From Paraurantiacibacter namhicola (GTDB lineage Bacteria; Pseudomonadota; Alphaproteobacteria; Sphingomonadales; Sphingomonadaceae), in the NCBI RefSeq assembly GCF_001687545.1, contig NZ_CP016545.1:1473001-1537000 (forward strand): 64,000 nt of DNA. Direction: 5' to 3'. A program made the translations under genes and the position numbers. Position 1 is the stretch's first letter, and each line of letters begins with the position of its first letter. The notes below the pieces were generated by a model. It did not search any database. It was given only the letters and a program-made list of their open reading frames with translations, and had not been told where the DNA came from. Below, piece after piece: positions 47,274 through 55,436 of the stretch.

Positions 47274-48185
47274 TCAGGACGCGGTTTGCTTGGTCAGCCA
47301 CAAAATGGACCAGTCACCCCGAACGAGGCATTTTTCAAGCCTGCACCCCTGCGCGGCATAGGCATCGACGACCTGCGGCTGCTGCGTTTCCAGCAAGCCC
47401 GCCAGCACGATGTCACCGCCTTCGGTAACGGCCGAGGCGAAGTCTGCTGCCATCTCGACCAGCGGGGCGGCGAGGATGTTGGCGATCAGCAGGTCATAGG
47501 GTGCGCGCTTGACGAGCGCCGGATGGTCCATGCCGTCCGCGATCAGCATCTGCACCTCTTCCGGGCCCTCACCGAGCACGATGCCATTCATCGCTGCGTT
47601 CTCGGCCACCACCGGCTCGCACACGGCGTCGATATCGCTCATGATGACGGCGCTGCCCGGCCAGAGCGCCCTGGCGCCAAAGCCCAGCAAGCCGGTTCCC
47701 GTGCCAATATCCGCGACATTGTGCGGACGGCGACCTTCGTGATGCATGGCATCGAGCATTTCGAGGCAACCGGCAGTCGTCTCGTGCTGCCCTGTGCCGA
47801 ATGCCTGCGCGGCAGGGATGCAGAAGTCGATGATGCACTCGGCAACGAGCGCGGGATGATCCGGCGTGTGGACGTGGAAACGGCCCGCGCGGATTGGGTC
47901 GACACCTTGCTGGCTGACGGTCAGCCAGTCCTCGTCCGGTAATTCCTCGGCCGCAATATCGGGCACGGGCGCGGCGAACAGGCCAGCGACGGCAGCGCGC
48001 TGCGCGTCGTCAGGCTTTGCGGCGAAATAGGCTTCCAGCACCCAATCGTCGGGCCGGTCCTCTGCGATTTCGAAGCCGGTCAGCGTGACATTTGGGTTCC
48101 AGGCCTCGTCCTCCGCCTGCCGCGCAAGCGCAGCCTCGACCTGCTGGCGCGGCGCGTGGGCGACAAGTTTCCAGCCGCCGCTCAT
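47274..48185 (-). CDS. prmA: ribosomal protein L11 methyltransferase
   Basis: 303 aa from ATG 48185. SAM-dependent enzyme that trimethylates Lys and the N-terminus of L11. FGTGQHETTAGCLEML, VADIGTGTGLLGFGA and LLIANILAAPLVEMA are the PrmA signatures. The ATG overlaps the stop of the metallo-beta-lactamase gene (ATGA), so the two are translationally coupled, an unexpected pairing. Confidence 0.93.
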   Translation of the reverse strand: MSGGWKLVAHAPRQQVEAALARQAEDEAWNPNVTLTGFEIAEDRPDDWVLEAYFAAKPDDAQRAAVAGLFAAPVPDIAAEELPDEDWLTVSQQGVDPIRAGRFHVHTPDHPALVAECIIDFCIPAAQAFGTGQHETTAGCLEMLDAMHHEGRRPHNVADIGTGTGLLGFGARALWPGSAVIMSDIDAVCEPVVAENAAMNGIVLGEGPEEVQMLIADGMDHPALVKRAPYDLLIANILAAPLVEMAADFASAVTEGGDIVLAGLLETQQPQVVDAYAAQGCRLEKCLVRGDWSILWLTKQTAS

Positions 48186-49141
48186 GATCCTTCGCCTTCC
48201 TTGGCCAGCCGCGCGTCGAGGCGCTTTTCTCCAGCGCGCGCATAGGCGGCGCAGGCCGCCTGGTCGTCCAGCGCGCCATCGCGCATGCGAGAGAGCATGG
48301 CGGAGGAGGAGGGATGCGGCGTCAGCAGGATATCGCAGGGCAGGGCGGCGACCTCGGCGAAGCTCTGTCTGAATTGCGCCACATAGGCCGGGTGGTCGGA
48401 AAAGCGATAATCGTCCGCCGATACTGGCGAGAGGCTGTCGACATAGGCGACGCGGCGGCAGACAGGCGGCTCTCCGGGCAGCGAGCAGCCCCACCAGGTC
48501 CAGGATAGCGCCCCGGGCGTGTGGCCGGGGGTGGCGTGTGCCGTCAGTTCCAGCTCGCCCAGCTTCAGCGTCTCGCCATCCTGTAACACCAGGCCGACCG
48601 CGACCGGCTCCATCGCCTCATGCACGCCCGATTGCGGATCATCCGGCCCGACCTGGCCGCGCCGCAGAACTTCGGCTCCGGCTTCGGAGGACACGACGGT
48701 TGCGCCGGTCGCGCGCACGAACGCCGCGTGGCCGCCGACATGGTCGTGATGTTCATGGCTCGTGGCGATGTATTTCACGTCCGCCGGATCGAAGCCAAGC
48801 TTGCGGATATTGTCGAGCACGACCTTCACGCCGCCTTCCGTCCCGCTGTCGATCAGGATGTGGCCTTCCGGGCCGACGACCAGGATGGCGCTGATGCCGC
48901 ATGTGCCGACGTGAAAAGTGTTGCCGATGATCTGGAAGGGCGGGGCGGGCTTGTCCCATTCGTCCCAGTCCTCGCAGGCCGCCAGGAATGCCTCCTGACC
49001 GCCGCGCCATGGTGCCGTCATCGGGTCGATTTCTTCCGATAGCGATTTGGTGGACGGGTCAGCTGCCGCGTTCTGCGGAGCGACGCAGGCGGTGCTGAGC
49101 AGCAGGGCCGCCGAGGCCAGTGCAGGGAGCAGGGTCTTCAT
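48182..49141 (-). CDS. bla: subclass B3 metallo-beta-lactamase, lipoprotein
   Basis: 319 aa from ATG 49141. The signal ends in a lipobox STAC (Cys19). Zinc ligands: HEHHDH at 129-134 (the HxHxDH site), His in GHTPGA, and His in LLTPHPSSSAM. This is the B3 pattern. Erythrobacteraceae encode several chromosomal B3 enzymes, so this is probably intrinsic rather than acquired. Expected to hydrolyse beta-lactams including carbapenems; actual spectrum unknown. Confidence 0.9.
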   Translation of the reverse strand: MKTLLPALASAALLLSTACVAPQNAAADPSTKSLSEEIDPMTAPWRGGQEAFLAACEDWDEWDKPAPPFQIIGNTFHVGTCGISAILVVGPEGHILIDSGTEGGVKVVLDNIRKLGFDPADVKYIATSHEHHDHVGGHAAFVRATGATVVSSEAGAEVLRRGQVGPDDPQSGVHEAMEPVAVGLVLQDGETLKLGELELTAHATPGHTPGALSWTWWGCSLPGEPPVCRRVAYVDSLSPVSADDYRFSDHPAYVAQFRQSFAEVAALPCDILLTPHPSSSAMLSRMRDGALDDQAACAAYARAGEKRLDARLAKEGEGS

Positions 49142-49178
49142 TCCGTTTGGGCTTAACCGCTTGCTGCAAAAAGGGAAG

Positions 49179-49895
49179 CTATCGAACGTAGCTTGCCCCG
49201 TTTGCATCCAGCGTGGCGCCCGTCATGCTGGGCGGTGCGTCGAGCGCGCAGAAGGCAATGATCCTCGCGATCTCTTCCGGCTCGGCAACGCGGCCGAGCG
49301 GGATGTCCGCCAGCAGTCCGCCGCCGCCGCGGCTCTGCAGGTAATCGCCGGCCATGCTGGTGTCCGTGAAGCCGGGGGTGATGGCGAAGCTCAATATGCC
49401 CTCGCCGGCATAGGCGCGGGCGATGGTCTTGTGCATCGCCAGCATCCCGCCCTTGGCCGCTGCATAATGCCAGTGGGCAGGCGAATCGCCCCGGTGGCCC
49501 GCGCGGCTGGCGACGTGGACAATGCGCCCGCCCACGCCGCGTTCCTGCCAGTGCCGCACGGCATAGCGGCTCAGCTGGGCGGCGGCGGTCAGGTTGATGC
49601 GCAGCGTCTCCTCCCACCCGTCCAGCCATTCGATGTCGGAACTGTCCAGCGGCTGCGCGGCGAACAGGCCGGCGTTGTTTACTAATACATCGATTGCGCC
49701 GCCGGCACGCTCCAGCGCCTCCTGCCACAGGGCCTGCGGTGCTGCGGGCTCGCGGAGGTCCGCGCCGATGGTCTGGGGATCATACGCGCGGCTGCCGTGG
49801 CCAATCACCGTCGCACCGCGCTCGGTGAGCTGGTCGAATGCGGCCTTGCCGATGCCGCGGCTGCTGCCTGTCAGAAGGATTTTCGGGGCTGTCAT
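49179..49895 (-). CDS. SDR family oxidoreductase
   Basis: 238 aa from ATG 49895. TGSSRGIGKAAF at the start, VLVNNAGLFA (~80), Ser in VHVASRAGHRG, HYAAAKGG (catalytic Tyr and Lys ~150), PGFTDTSM and the end TGATLDANGASYVR. FabG-like; substrate unknown. Genes on either side are not obviously linked. Confidence 0.9.
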   Translation of the reverse strand: MTAPKILLTGSSRGIGKAAFDQLTERGATVIGHGSRAYDPQTIGADLREPAAPQALWQEALERAGGAIDVLVNNAGLFAAQPLDSSDIEWLDGWEETLRINLTAAAQLSRYAVRHWQERGVGGRIVHVASRAGHRGDSPAHWHYAAAKGGMLAMHKTIARAYAGEGILSFAITPGFTDTSMAGDYLQSRGGGGLLADIPLGRVAEPEEIARIIAFCALDAPPSMTGATLDANGASYVR

Positions 49896-50270
49896 ATCAA
49901 AGACGATAGGGATGGCCGGTTGCCTCGCCAAGCGATTGCGAGGGGGTCGAGATGACCAGACTGCCATGATCCAGATCGCCCGCACGAAGTTGTTGGCGAG
50001 GAGCGCTGCGCAGTCGCGTAGTGGAGCTACGCGCAAGCAAGCGACGACATCCAACGGGTTCGTGCGGGCGACCGCCAATGGCAGCGGGCGAATTTTCTGC
50101 CGATGCAGCGTTGCTCGGCGCTCACGATGCGCTGCATCGCTCGCTTCTCGCGCCTTGCCTCGACAAAAAATTCGCACCGTCTGGACCGTTGCAGTCTGGC
50201 CATCTCGACCCTAAGGCGTGCGCATACCTAGATAGCTCGCAAGCCCGAGCCGCAATCAACGGAATGGAAC
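49896..50270. other. palindrome-rich leader in front of sdhC
   Basis: 375 bp without a gene I can support. Two nested inverted-repeat systems fill it. TCGCCCGCACGAA at 49976-49988 pairs perfectly with 50059-50071, with GCGTAG/CTACGC inside. GCGAATTTT at 50088 pairs with AAAATTCGC ending 50175, with GATGCAGCG/CGCTGCATC (50102-50110, 50130-50138) inside. It may be a dispersed repeat or a structured 5' leader of the sdh operon. Confidence 0.6.
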
Positions 50271-50702
50271 ATGGCACAACGCCCCCTCTCACCGCACCTC
50301 CAGGTCTATCGCTGGGAACCGCACATGCTGGTGTCGATCCTGCATCGCGCCACGGGCGACGGCATGGCGCTGGCAGGCCTGCCGCTGCTGTTGTGGTGGC
50401 TGGGCGCGCTGGCCGCCGGACCGGACGCTTATGCGACGTTCCAGTCCTGGGTCTGGGCCGATATCGGCGCGATGAGCTGGAATGGCGGAACCATCCTGAC
50501 CAACATCGTGCAGATCCTGCTGAAAGTCGTCGTGATTGGCGTCAGCTATGCCTTCTTCACGCACATGGTTTCCGGCCTGCGGCACTTCGTGCTGGATATC
50601 GGCGCGGGTTACGAACTTGACCGCAACCGCATGTGGTCCATCGCATCGCCGGTCATCGGCATCATCCTGACAGTCGCCTTCTGGGCGGCGATCCTGCTTT
50701 AA
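50271..50702 (+). CDS. sdhC: succinate dehydrogenase cytochrome b556 subunit
   Basis: 143 aa, three membrane helices. The start RPLSPHLQVYRWEPHMLVSILHRATG contains the SdhC signature (HRATG, near residue 27), and HMVSGLRHFVLDIG provides the heme-ligand histidine region. Membrane anchor of complex II. First gene of sdhC-sdhD-sdhA. Confidence 0.96.
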   Translation: MAQRPLSPHLQVYRWEPHMLVSILHRATGDGMALAGLPLLLWWLGALAAGPDAYATFQSWVWADIGAMSWNGGTILTNIVQILLKVVVIGVSYAFFTHMVSGLRHFVLDIGAGYELDRNRMWSIASPVIGIILTVAFWAAILL

Positions 50703-50716
50703 GGGACGCAAGAAGC

Positions 50717-51163
50717 ATGGGTAACGGCACATCAATCGGCAAGGTTCGCGGCCTCGGCGCTGCGGGCGAGGGCACGCATCACTGGCTGCTGCAACGCTTC
50801 ACCGCCATCGGCAATCTGTTGCTGGTGGGCTTTATGGTCATCAGCTTCGCGCTGCTGCCGGACCTGTCTTATGACACGGTGACCGGCTGGATGGGATCGC
50901 CCATCGTGGCGCTGGCCATGGCGCTGATGATCATCTCCGTATTCTGGCACGCGCGCCTGGGCATGCAGGTGCTGGTGGAGGATTACGTCCACAACGCCGC
51001 CAACAAGTTCGCCGCCATCGTGCTGCTGAACCTGTTCGCTTTCGGCGGCGCGGCAGCGGGGCTGTTTTTCGTTCTGACAATCGTGATGAAGGCGCTGGGC
51101 GGCGAAATCGCCGACACCGCCATGGGTAACGCCATGCAGGGCATGGGCGGAGGCTTCCAATAA
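50717..51163 (+). CDS. sdhD: succinate dehydrogenase hydrophobic anchor subunit
   Basis: 148 aa from ATG 50717, 14 bp after sdhC. Three membrane helices; [14 protein letters not shown] and [15 protein letters not shown] are the SdhD motifs (heme and quinone site). The stop overlaps the sdhA ATG by one base (TAATG). Confidence 0.95.
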   Translation: MGNGTSIGKVRGLGAAGEGTHHWLLQRFTAIGNLLLVGFMVISFALLPDLSYDTVTGWMGSPIVALAMALMIISVFWHARLGMQVLVEDYVHNAANKFAAIVLLNLFAFGGAAAGLFFVLTIVMKALGGEIADTAMGNAMQGMGGGFQ

Positions 51164-52983
51164 TGACCGACACCAAAGCAAGCGAAGCCTACAAGATCAT
51201 CGATCACACTTATGACGTGATCGTCGTGGGTGCCGGCGGATCGGGCCTGCGCGCCACCATGGGCGCGGCCGAAGCCGGCCTGCGCACCGCGAATATCTCA
51301 AAGGTCTTCCCCACCCGCAGCCACACCGTGGCCGCGCAGGGCGGGATTGCCGCCAGCCTAGGCAACAATTCGCCCGATCACTGGTCCTGGCACATGTACG
51401 ACACCGTGAAGGGGTCGGATTGGCTGAGCGACCAGGACGCGGTGGAATACCTCGTGCGCGAAGCCCCGCAGGCTGTGTACGAGCTGGAGCATGCCGGCGT
51501 GCCCTTCAGCCGCAACGATGATGGCACGATCTACCAGCGGCCGTTTGGTGGCCACATGCAGAATATGGGCGACGGCCCGCCGGTGCAGCGTACCTGCGCC
51601 GCGGCCGACCGCACGGGGCATGCCATGCTCCACGCGCTCTACCAGCAGAGCCTGAAGTACGATGCGGACTTCTTCATCGAATATTTCGCCATCGACCTGA
51701 TCATGAACAAGGGCCGCTGTGTCGGCGTGATCGCGATCTGCATGGACGATGGCAGCATCCACCGCTTCCGCGGCCATGCCGTGGTGCTGGCAACGGGCGG
51801 CTATGGCCGCTGCTATTACACCGCGACCAGCGCCCACACCTGCACCGGCGATGGCGGCGGCATGGTGCTTCGCGCCGGCCTTCCGCTGCAGGACATGGAA
51901 TTCGTGCAGTTCCACCCCACCGGCATCTACGGCGCCGGCGTGCTGATCACTGAAGGCGCGCGGGGCGAGGGCGGTTACCTCACCAATTCCGAAGGCGAGC
52001 GGTTCATGGAACGCTACGCCCCCAGCGCGAAGGACCTGGCCAGCCGCGACGTGGTGAGCCGGTCAATGGCTCTGGAAATCCGTGAAGGACGCGGTGTCGG
52101 GCCGGAGAAGGACCACATCTACCTCCATCTCGACCATATCGATCCGGATGTGCTGGCCGCGCGCCTGCCGGGCATTACCGAAAGCGGTAAGATCTTTGCG
52201 GGCGTCGACCTGACGCGCCAGCCGCTGCCCGTCACTCCGACGGTGCATTACAACATGGGCGGCATCCCCTGTAACTATCACGGCGAAGTCGTGACCATCG
52301 GCGAAGATGGCGATCCCGAAACCGTGGTCCCCGGCCTGTTTGCCGTGGGCGAGGCCGCCTGCGTTTCAGTGCACGGCGCGAACCGTCTCGGCTCCAACTC
52401 GCTGATCGATCTCGTGGTCTTCGGCCGCGCGACGGGTCACCGCCTGAAGGAACTGGTGAAGCCCGGCGTCAGCCATGACGAACTCCCCGCCGACAGCGCC
52501 GACATGGCGCTCACCCGCCTCGACCACTTCCGCCATGCCAAGGGCGGATCGCCCACCGCGCGCATCCGCCGCGACATGCAGCAGGCGATGAGCACGCACG
52601 CTGCCGTCTTCCGCAATGACGAGCTGATGGGCGAGGGCGTGAAGAAGCTGGAAGCGATCTACCGCAATCTGGAAGACGTCTCCGTCGCCGACCGCTCGTT
52701 GATCTGGAACAGCGACCTGATCGAGACGCTGGAGCTCGACAACCTCATCGCCCAGGCCCAGGTCACCATGGCCAGCGCCTACAACCGCAAGGAAAGCCGC
52801 GGCGCCCACGCGCATGAGGATTACCCCGAGCGGCTGGATGCCGAGTGGATGAAGCACACCGCCGCATGGCACGATGGCTGGGGCGGCAAGGGTGGATCGG
52901 TGAAGATCGATTACCGCCCGGTCCACGAATACACGCTGACCGACGATGTCGATTACATCGAGCCGAAGAAGCGGGTGTATTGA
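51163..52983 (+). CDS. sdhA: succinate dehydrogenase flavoprotein subunit
   Basis: 606 aa, full length. FAD-binding [19 protein letters not shown] near the start, His54 in [10 protein letters not shown] for covalent [12 protein letters not shown] and the active-site region [13 protein letters not shown]. Oxidises succinate to fumarate. sdhB, normally next, is absent; a small membrane protein gene and a convergent cluster follow. Confidence 0.98.
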   Translation: MTDTKASEAYKIIDHTYDVIVVGAGGSGLRATMGAAEAGLRTANISKVFPTRSHTVAAQGGIAASLGNNSPDHWSWHMYDTVKGSDWLSDQDAVEYLVREAPQAVYELEHAGVPFSRNDDGTIYQRPFGGHMQNMGDGPPVQRTCAAADRTGHAMLHALYQQSLKYDADFFIEYFAIDLIMNKGRCVGVIAICMDDGSIHRFRGHAVVLATGGYGRCYYTATSAHTCTGDGGGMVLRAGLPLQDMEFVQFHPTGIYGAGVLITEGARGEGGYLTNSEGERFMERYAPSAKDLASRDVVSRSMALEIREGRGVGPEKDHIYLHLDHIDPDVLAARLPGITESGKIFAGVDLTRQPLPVTPTVHYNMGGIPCNYHGEVVTIGEDGDPETVVPGLFAVGEAACVSVHGANRLGSNSLIDLVVFGRATGHRLKELVKPGVSHDELPADSADMALTRLDHFRHAKGGSPTARIRRDMQQAMSTHAAVFRNDELMGEGVKKLEAIYRNLEDVSVADRSLIWNSDLIETLELDNLIAQAQVTMASAYNRKESRGAHAHEDYPERLDAEWMKHTAAWHDGWGGKGGSVKIDYRPVHEYTLTDDVDYIEPKKRVY

Positions 52984-53029
52984 CGCGCAGCCGCTGCGTG
53001 GTTGCAGGAAGTCATCTTCGGAGCTGCTC

Positions 53030-53554
53030 TTGACTGCGCAGTCTGCCTTGCACGACCGACTTTCGGGTTACTGGAAGCTGGAGCTGGGCAACGCGACCCT
53101 CGTTCCAGCGACGATCCTGCTGCTCGCTTGGTCTTTCGATGGGAGGCTTGGCTGGCTTACGGCCGCAAGCTTCGTTCCCATGATCTGGCTGCTATTGTTG
53201 GGCGGGTTCTATTGGCGGGGAAAGCTGCTCTCGCTGCGGGGTGACGACGCGCCACTTTGCCGCGCGCTGGCCCATGCTGATCGCTTTCAGCTGCCGATTG
53301 CGGCTGCCAGTTTTGGAGCATTGCTTGCCGCGATCACCTCGTGGATTGTTGATGGCATTGGCGTGTCAACCTGGGACCGGGGAGCCGCAACTGCCAGCGC
53401 CATCCTCGCGGTGCTCGAATACATCAACTACTACCATCGCCAATTGCAGCACTTCGATCATGTTGCGGACTGGAAGCGGCTGATGGGCGGGAAAGGCTTC
53501 CGGCCATCGCAGATGTCGCGGGACTTGGCACGCTATCGCGCTGGCCGCGTCTGA
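53030..53554 (+). CDS. membrane protein of unknown function, 174 aa
   Basis: TTG 53030 is chosen because GGAG sits 6 nt before it and no ATG or GTG fits; the frame extends further upstream into sdhA. Three or four membrane helices (~residues 20-40, 42-62, 88-108, 115-135) and a soluble C-terminus with YINYYHRQLQHFDHVADWKRL. No family recognised. 46 bp after sdhA, where sdhB is often found. Confidence 0.7.
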   Translation: MTAQSALHDRLSGYWKLELGNATLVPATILLLAWSFDGRLGWLTAASFVPMIWLLLLGGFYWRGKLLSLRGDDAPLCRALAHADRFQLPIAAASFGALLAAITSWIVDGIGVSTWDRGAATASAILAVLEYINYYHRQLQHFDHVADWKRLMGGKGFRPSQMSRDLARYRAGRV

Positions 53555-53564
53555 GCAGCGACGG

Positions 53565-54188
53565 TTACCACCGCAGCAATCGCGGCCCCAGCAGCGCGCC
53601 AACCGCGCCTGCCAGGATGATCGGCCCGCCATACCAGGCGAGCTGGAAGGTGACGGTCGTCTCCGGGCACCAGAAGGCATAAGCGGTTGCGCCCACGGCG
53701 GCGGAGAACAGGCCGGCCACGCCTCCTGCCAGTCGCAGGTTCGTGGGCGCGAGCTTACGAAGCGCGCGGCAGGATGCGAGAAACACCACCGGCGTCAGCA
53801 GCAGGATTGCAGTCACGCAGCGCGCCCATGTGCCGCCGGGGAAGGCGGGGGTGAACTGCGCGGCCTCCAGCGCCACGACCAGGGCCGAGACCGCGAAGAT
53901 CGCGGCTAACGCAAACACCGGCCAGCGCGCGGATCGTCCCGGCACGCCCGCTGCGCGCACGGCCAGCCCGCCGGCGAGCGCGATGCCGAGGGGAAAGGCC
54001 AGCTTGGCCATCACCACACCCGCCGTTGCCGGTGCGACCACCAGGATCGGCGCGCCCAGCACCAATGCTAGCAGGGCGAGGCAGGCGAGGAACGCGCCCG
54101 CGGTCCAGCCAAGGATCATCATCGCCGGGCGGGCGTGAGTGGACGGGCCTTCGTCTGCCAGGCGCGCAATCAGGTCTGCCGTGTTCAT
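53565..54188 (-). CDS. NrsF-like (DUF1109) anti-sigma membrane protein
   Basis: 207 aa from ATG 54188, overlapping the sigma factor stop by 4 nt. Six hydrophobic helices and a short cytoplasmic N-terminus (MNTADLIARLADE). The DUF1109/NrsF family sequesters its partner ECF sigma at the membrane. Two conserved Cys (ASCRALRKL and YAFWCPETT) fit the proposed stress sensing by Cys residues in Caulobacter NrsF. The gene pair matches SigF-NrsF organisation. Confidence 0.9.
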   Translation of the reverse strand: MNTADLIARLADEGPSTHARPAMMILGWTAGAFLACLALLALVLGAPILVVAPATAGVVMAKLAFPLGIALAGGLAVRAAGVPGRSARWPVFALAAIFAVSALVVALEAAQFTPAFPGGTWARCVTAILLLTPVVFLASCRALRKLAPTNLRLAGGVAGLFSAAVGATAYAFWCPETTVTFQLAWYGGPIILAGAVGALLGPRLLRW

Positions 54189-54709
54189 TCCATATCCTCC
54201 GCCACGCTGTTGCGCAGTGTCTCCATCCCGCGATGCACCCGCACCTTCATGGCGGAGGTGCTGGCGCCCGCGCGCTGCCCCGCCTCCTCCATCGTAAGCC
54301 CTTCGATCCGCGTCATCCTGATCGCGTCGGCCTGGGCTGCGGGAAGCATTTGCAGCAATTGCGCGACATCTGCCGCGGCCAGTTCGTCTGGAGGAACTTC
54401 CGGTTCGCCCGCCGCTTCCATCGGCGCAAAGCGAGAGGCAGCGCGCCAGTGATCGGCCAGCTTGTAGCGCGCGATGGTATACATCCACGGGGCCACGGGC
54501 CGCGCCGGGTCCAGCGTGCTACGCTTTTCATGCAAGGCGATAAGGCACTGCTGCACGATATCCTCCATCTGCGCCGCATCGGGCATCCTGCGCCGGACGA
54601 ATGCGCGCAGCCGTTCCGCCGCCTCCGCCAGGAAAGCGTGGTACGCGCGCGCATCACCGCTGCGCGCAGCCTTGATGAGCCGGTCCAGCGGGTCTGCTTC
54701 GTCCTGCAT
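54185..54709 (-). CDS. ECF-type RNA polymerase sigma factor (SigF-like)
   Basis: 174 aa from ATG 54709, with GGGAGAGG upstream. Sigma-70 region 2 (MEDIVQQCLIALHEKRSTLDPARPVAPWMYTIARYKLADHWR, ~residues 50-90) and region 4 (EGLTMEEAGQRAGASTSAMKVRVHRG, ~135-160). No extra domain. Cotranscribed with the NrsF-like anti-sigma. GTAACC-N16-CGAA promoters lie in front of this gene and the divergent gene, so it probably activates both. Confidence 0.92.
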   Translation of the reverse strand: MQDEADPLDRLIKAARSGDARAYHAFLAEAAERLRAFVRRRMPDAAQMEDIVQQCLIALHEKRSTLDPARPVAPWMYTIARYKLADHWRAASRFAPMEAAGEPEVPPDELAAADVAQLLQMLPAAQADAIRMTRIEGLTMEEAGQRAGASTSAMKVRVHRGMETLRNSVAEDME

Positions 54710-54719
54710 CCTCTCCCTT

Positions 54720-54745
54720 TTCGTGCCGGCAGGGCCATTGGTTAC
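54720..54745 (-). promoter_or_regulatory. ECF promoter, sigma factor gene side
   Basis: On the minus strand, GTAACC (54745-54740) and CGAA (54723-54720) separated by exactly 16 nt, 10 nt before the sigma factor ATG. Same words and spacing as the promoter facing the other way at 54777; this implies autoregulation. Confidence 0.75.
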
Positions 54746-54776
54746 AGCCTGCGCCCAAGAATTATGTAGCTGCGAT

Positions 54777-54802
54777 GTAACCGTGCGGCCAGCCGCGGCG
54801 AA
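54777..54802 (+). promoter_or_regulatory. ECF promoter, divergent membrane protein side
   Basis: GTAACC (54777-54782), 16 nt, CGAA (54799-54802), about 37 nt before the ATG at 54840. GTAACC/CGAA with a 16-nt spacer recalls promoters of SigF-type ECF sigmas. Confidence 0.75.
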
Positions 54803-54839
54803 CTGGAGGTGAAACAGGATCGTAGCGAGGAGAGAGACG

Positions 54840-55298
54840 ATGACGCAGGCAGGCTTCAAGACAGGCGCGATGGCAGGACTGGTCGCAGGGGCGATTTTCC
54901 TGGCGGTGGAACTGGTAATGGTGCCGCTGGTGCTGGGCGGCGCCTTGTGGGGCCCGCCGCGCATGATGGCCGCTATCGCGATGGGTGACGGCGTCCTGCC
55001 GCCCCCTGCCACCTTCGATGCCGGGATCGTGCTGGTAGGCATGCTGGTGCATTTCGCGCTGTCCGCCGTGCTGGGCGTGGTATTCGCCGCAATGGCCAAG
55101 GCGATGAACCTGTCCGGCACGAAGGCGATCGTGGCTGGCGCTGTGTTCGGCCTGCTCGTCTACCTCGTCAATTTCTACGGCCTGACTGCGGTGTTCCCGT
55201 GGTTCGAGATGGCACGCAACTGGGTGACGATCTTCGCCCACCTCGTCTTCGGCGGCGTGCTGGGCTGGTATTACCGGTCACCTGCTGCGGCGAGATAA
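54840..55298 (+). CDS. four-helix membrane protein, predicted sigma target
   Basis: 152 aa with GAGGAGAGAG before ATG 54840. Four hydrophobic helices (~residues 8-35, 58-85, 95-115, 125-145). Function unknown. It is divergent from the ECF sigma gene and carries that sigma's promoter motif, so it is probably the first member of the regulon. A terminator follows. Confidence 0.82.
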   Translation: MTQAGFKTGAMAGLVAGAIFLAVELVMVPLVLGGALWGPPRMMAAIAMGDGVLPPPATFDAGIVLVGMLVHFALSAVLGVVFAAMAKAMNLSGTKAIVAGAVFGLLVYLVNFYGLTAVFPWFEMARNWVTIFAHLVFGGVLGWYYRSPAAAR

Positions 55299-55322
55299 CC
55301 CCCATACCCGTGGCAGTGTGAG

Positions 55323-55359
55323 GCCCGCGTCGGATGGTACTCCGGCGCGGGCTTTCCTT
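55323..55359 (+). terminator. intrinsic terminator
   Basis: GCCCGCG-T-CGGA, loop TGGTAC, TCCG-G-CGCGGGC then TTTCCTTT. It ends the divergent membrane protein transcript and isolates creD. Confidence 0.8.
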
Positions 55360-55436
55360 TGCGCGGCGCAGTTCATCTGCAATTCAGTTCGTCGCTCCCA
55401 GTGCACAGCTCGTCGTTGAAATGAGGAGTATGAGCG

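Noticed and set aside
49594-50214. 206-codon rightward frame before sdhC
   Set aside because: Its first half is the shadow of the SDR gene and the rest crosses the inverted repeats; no ribosome site.
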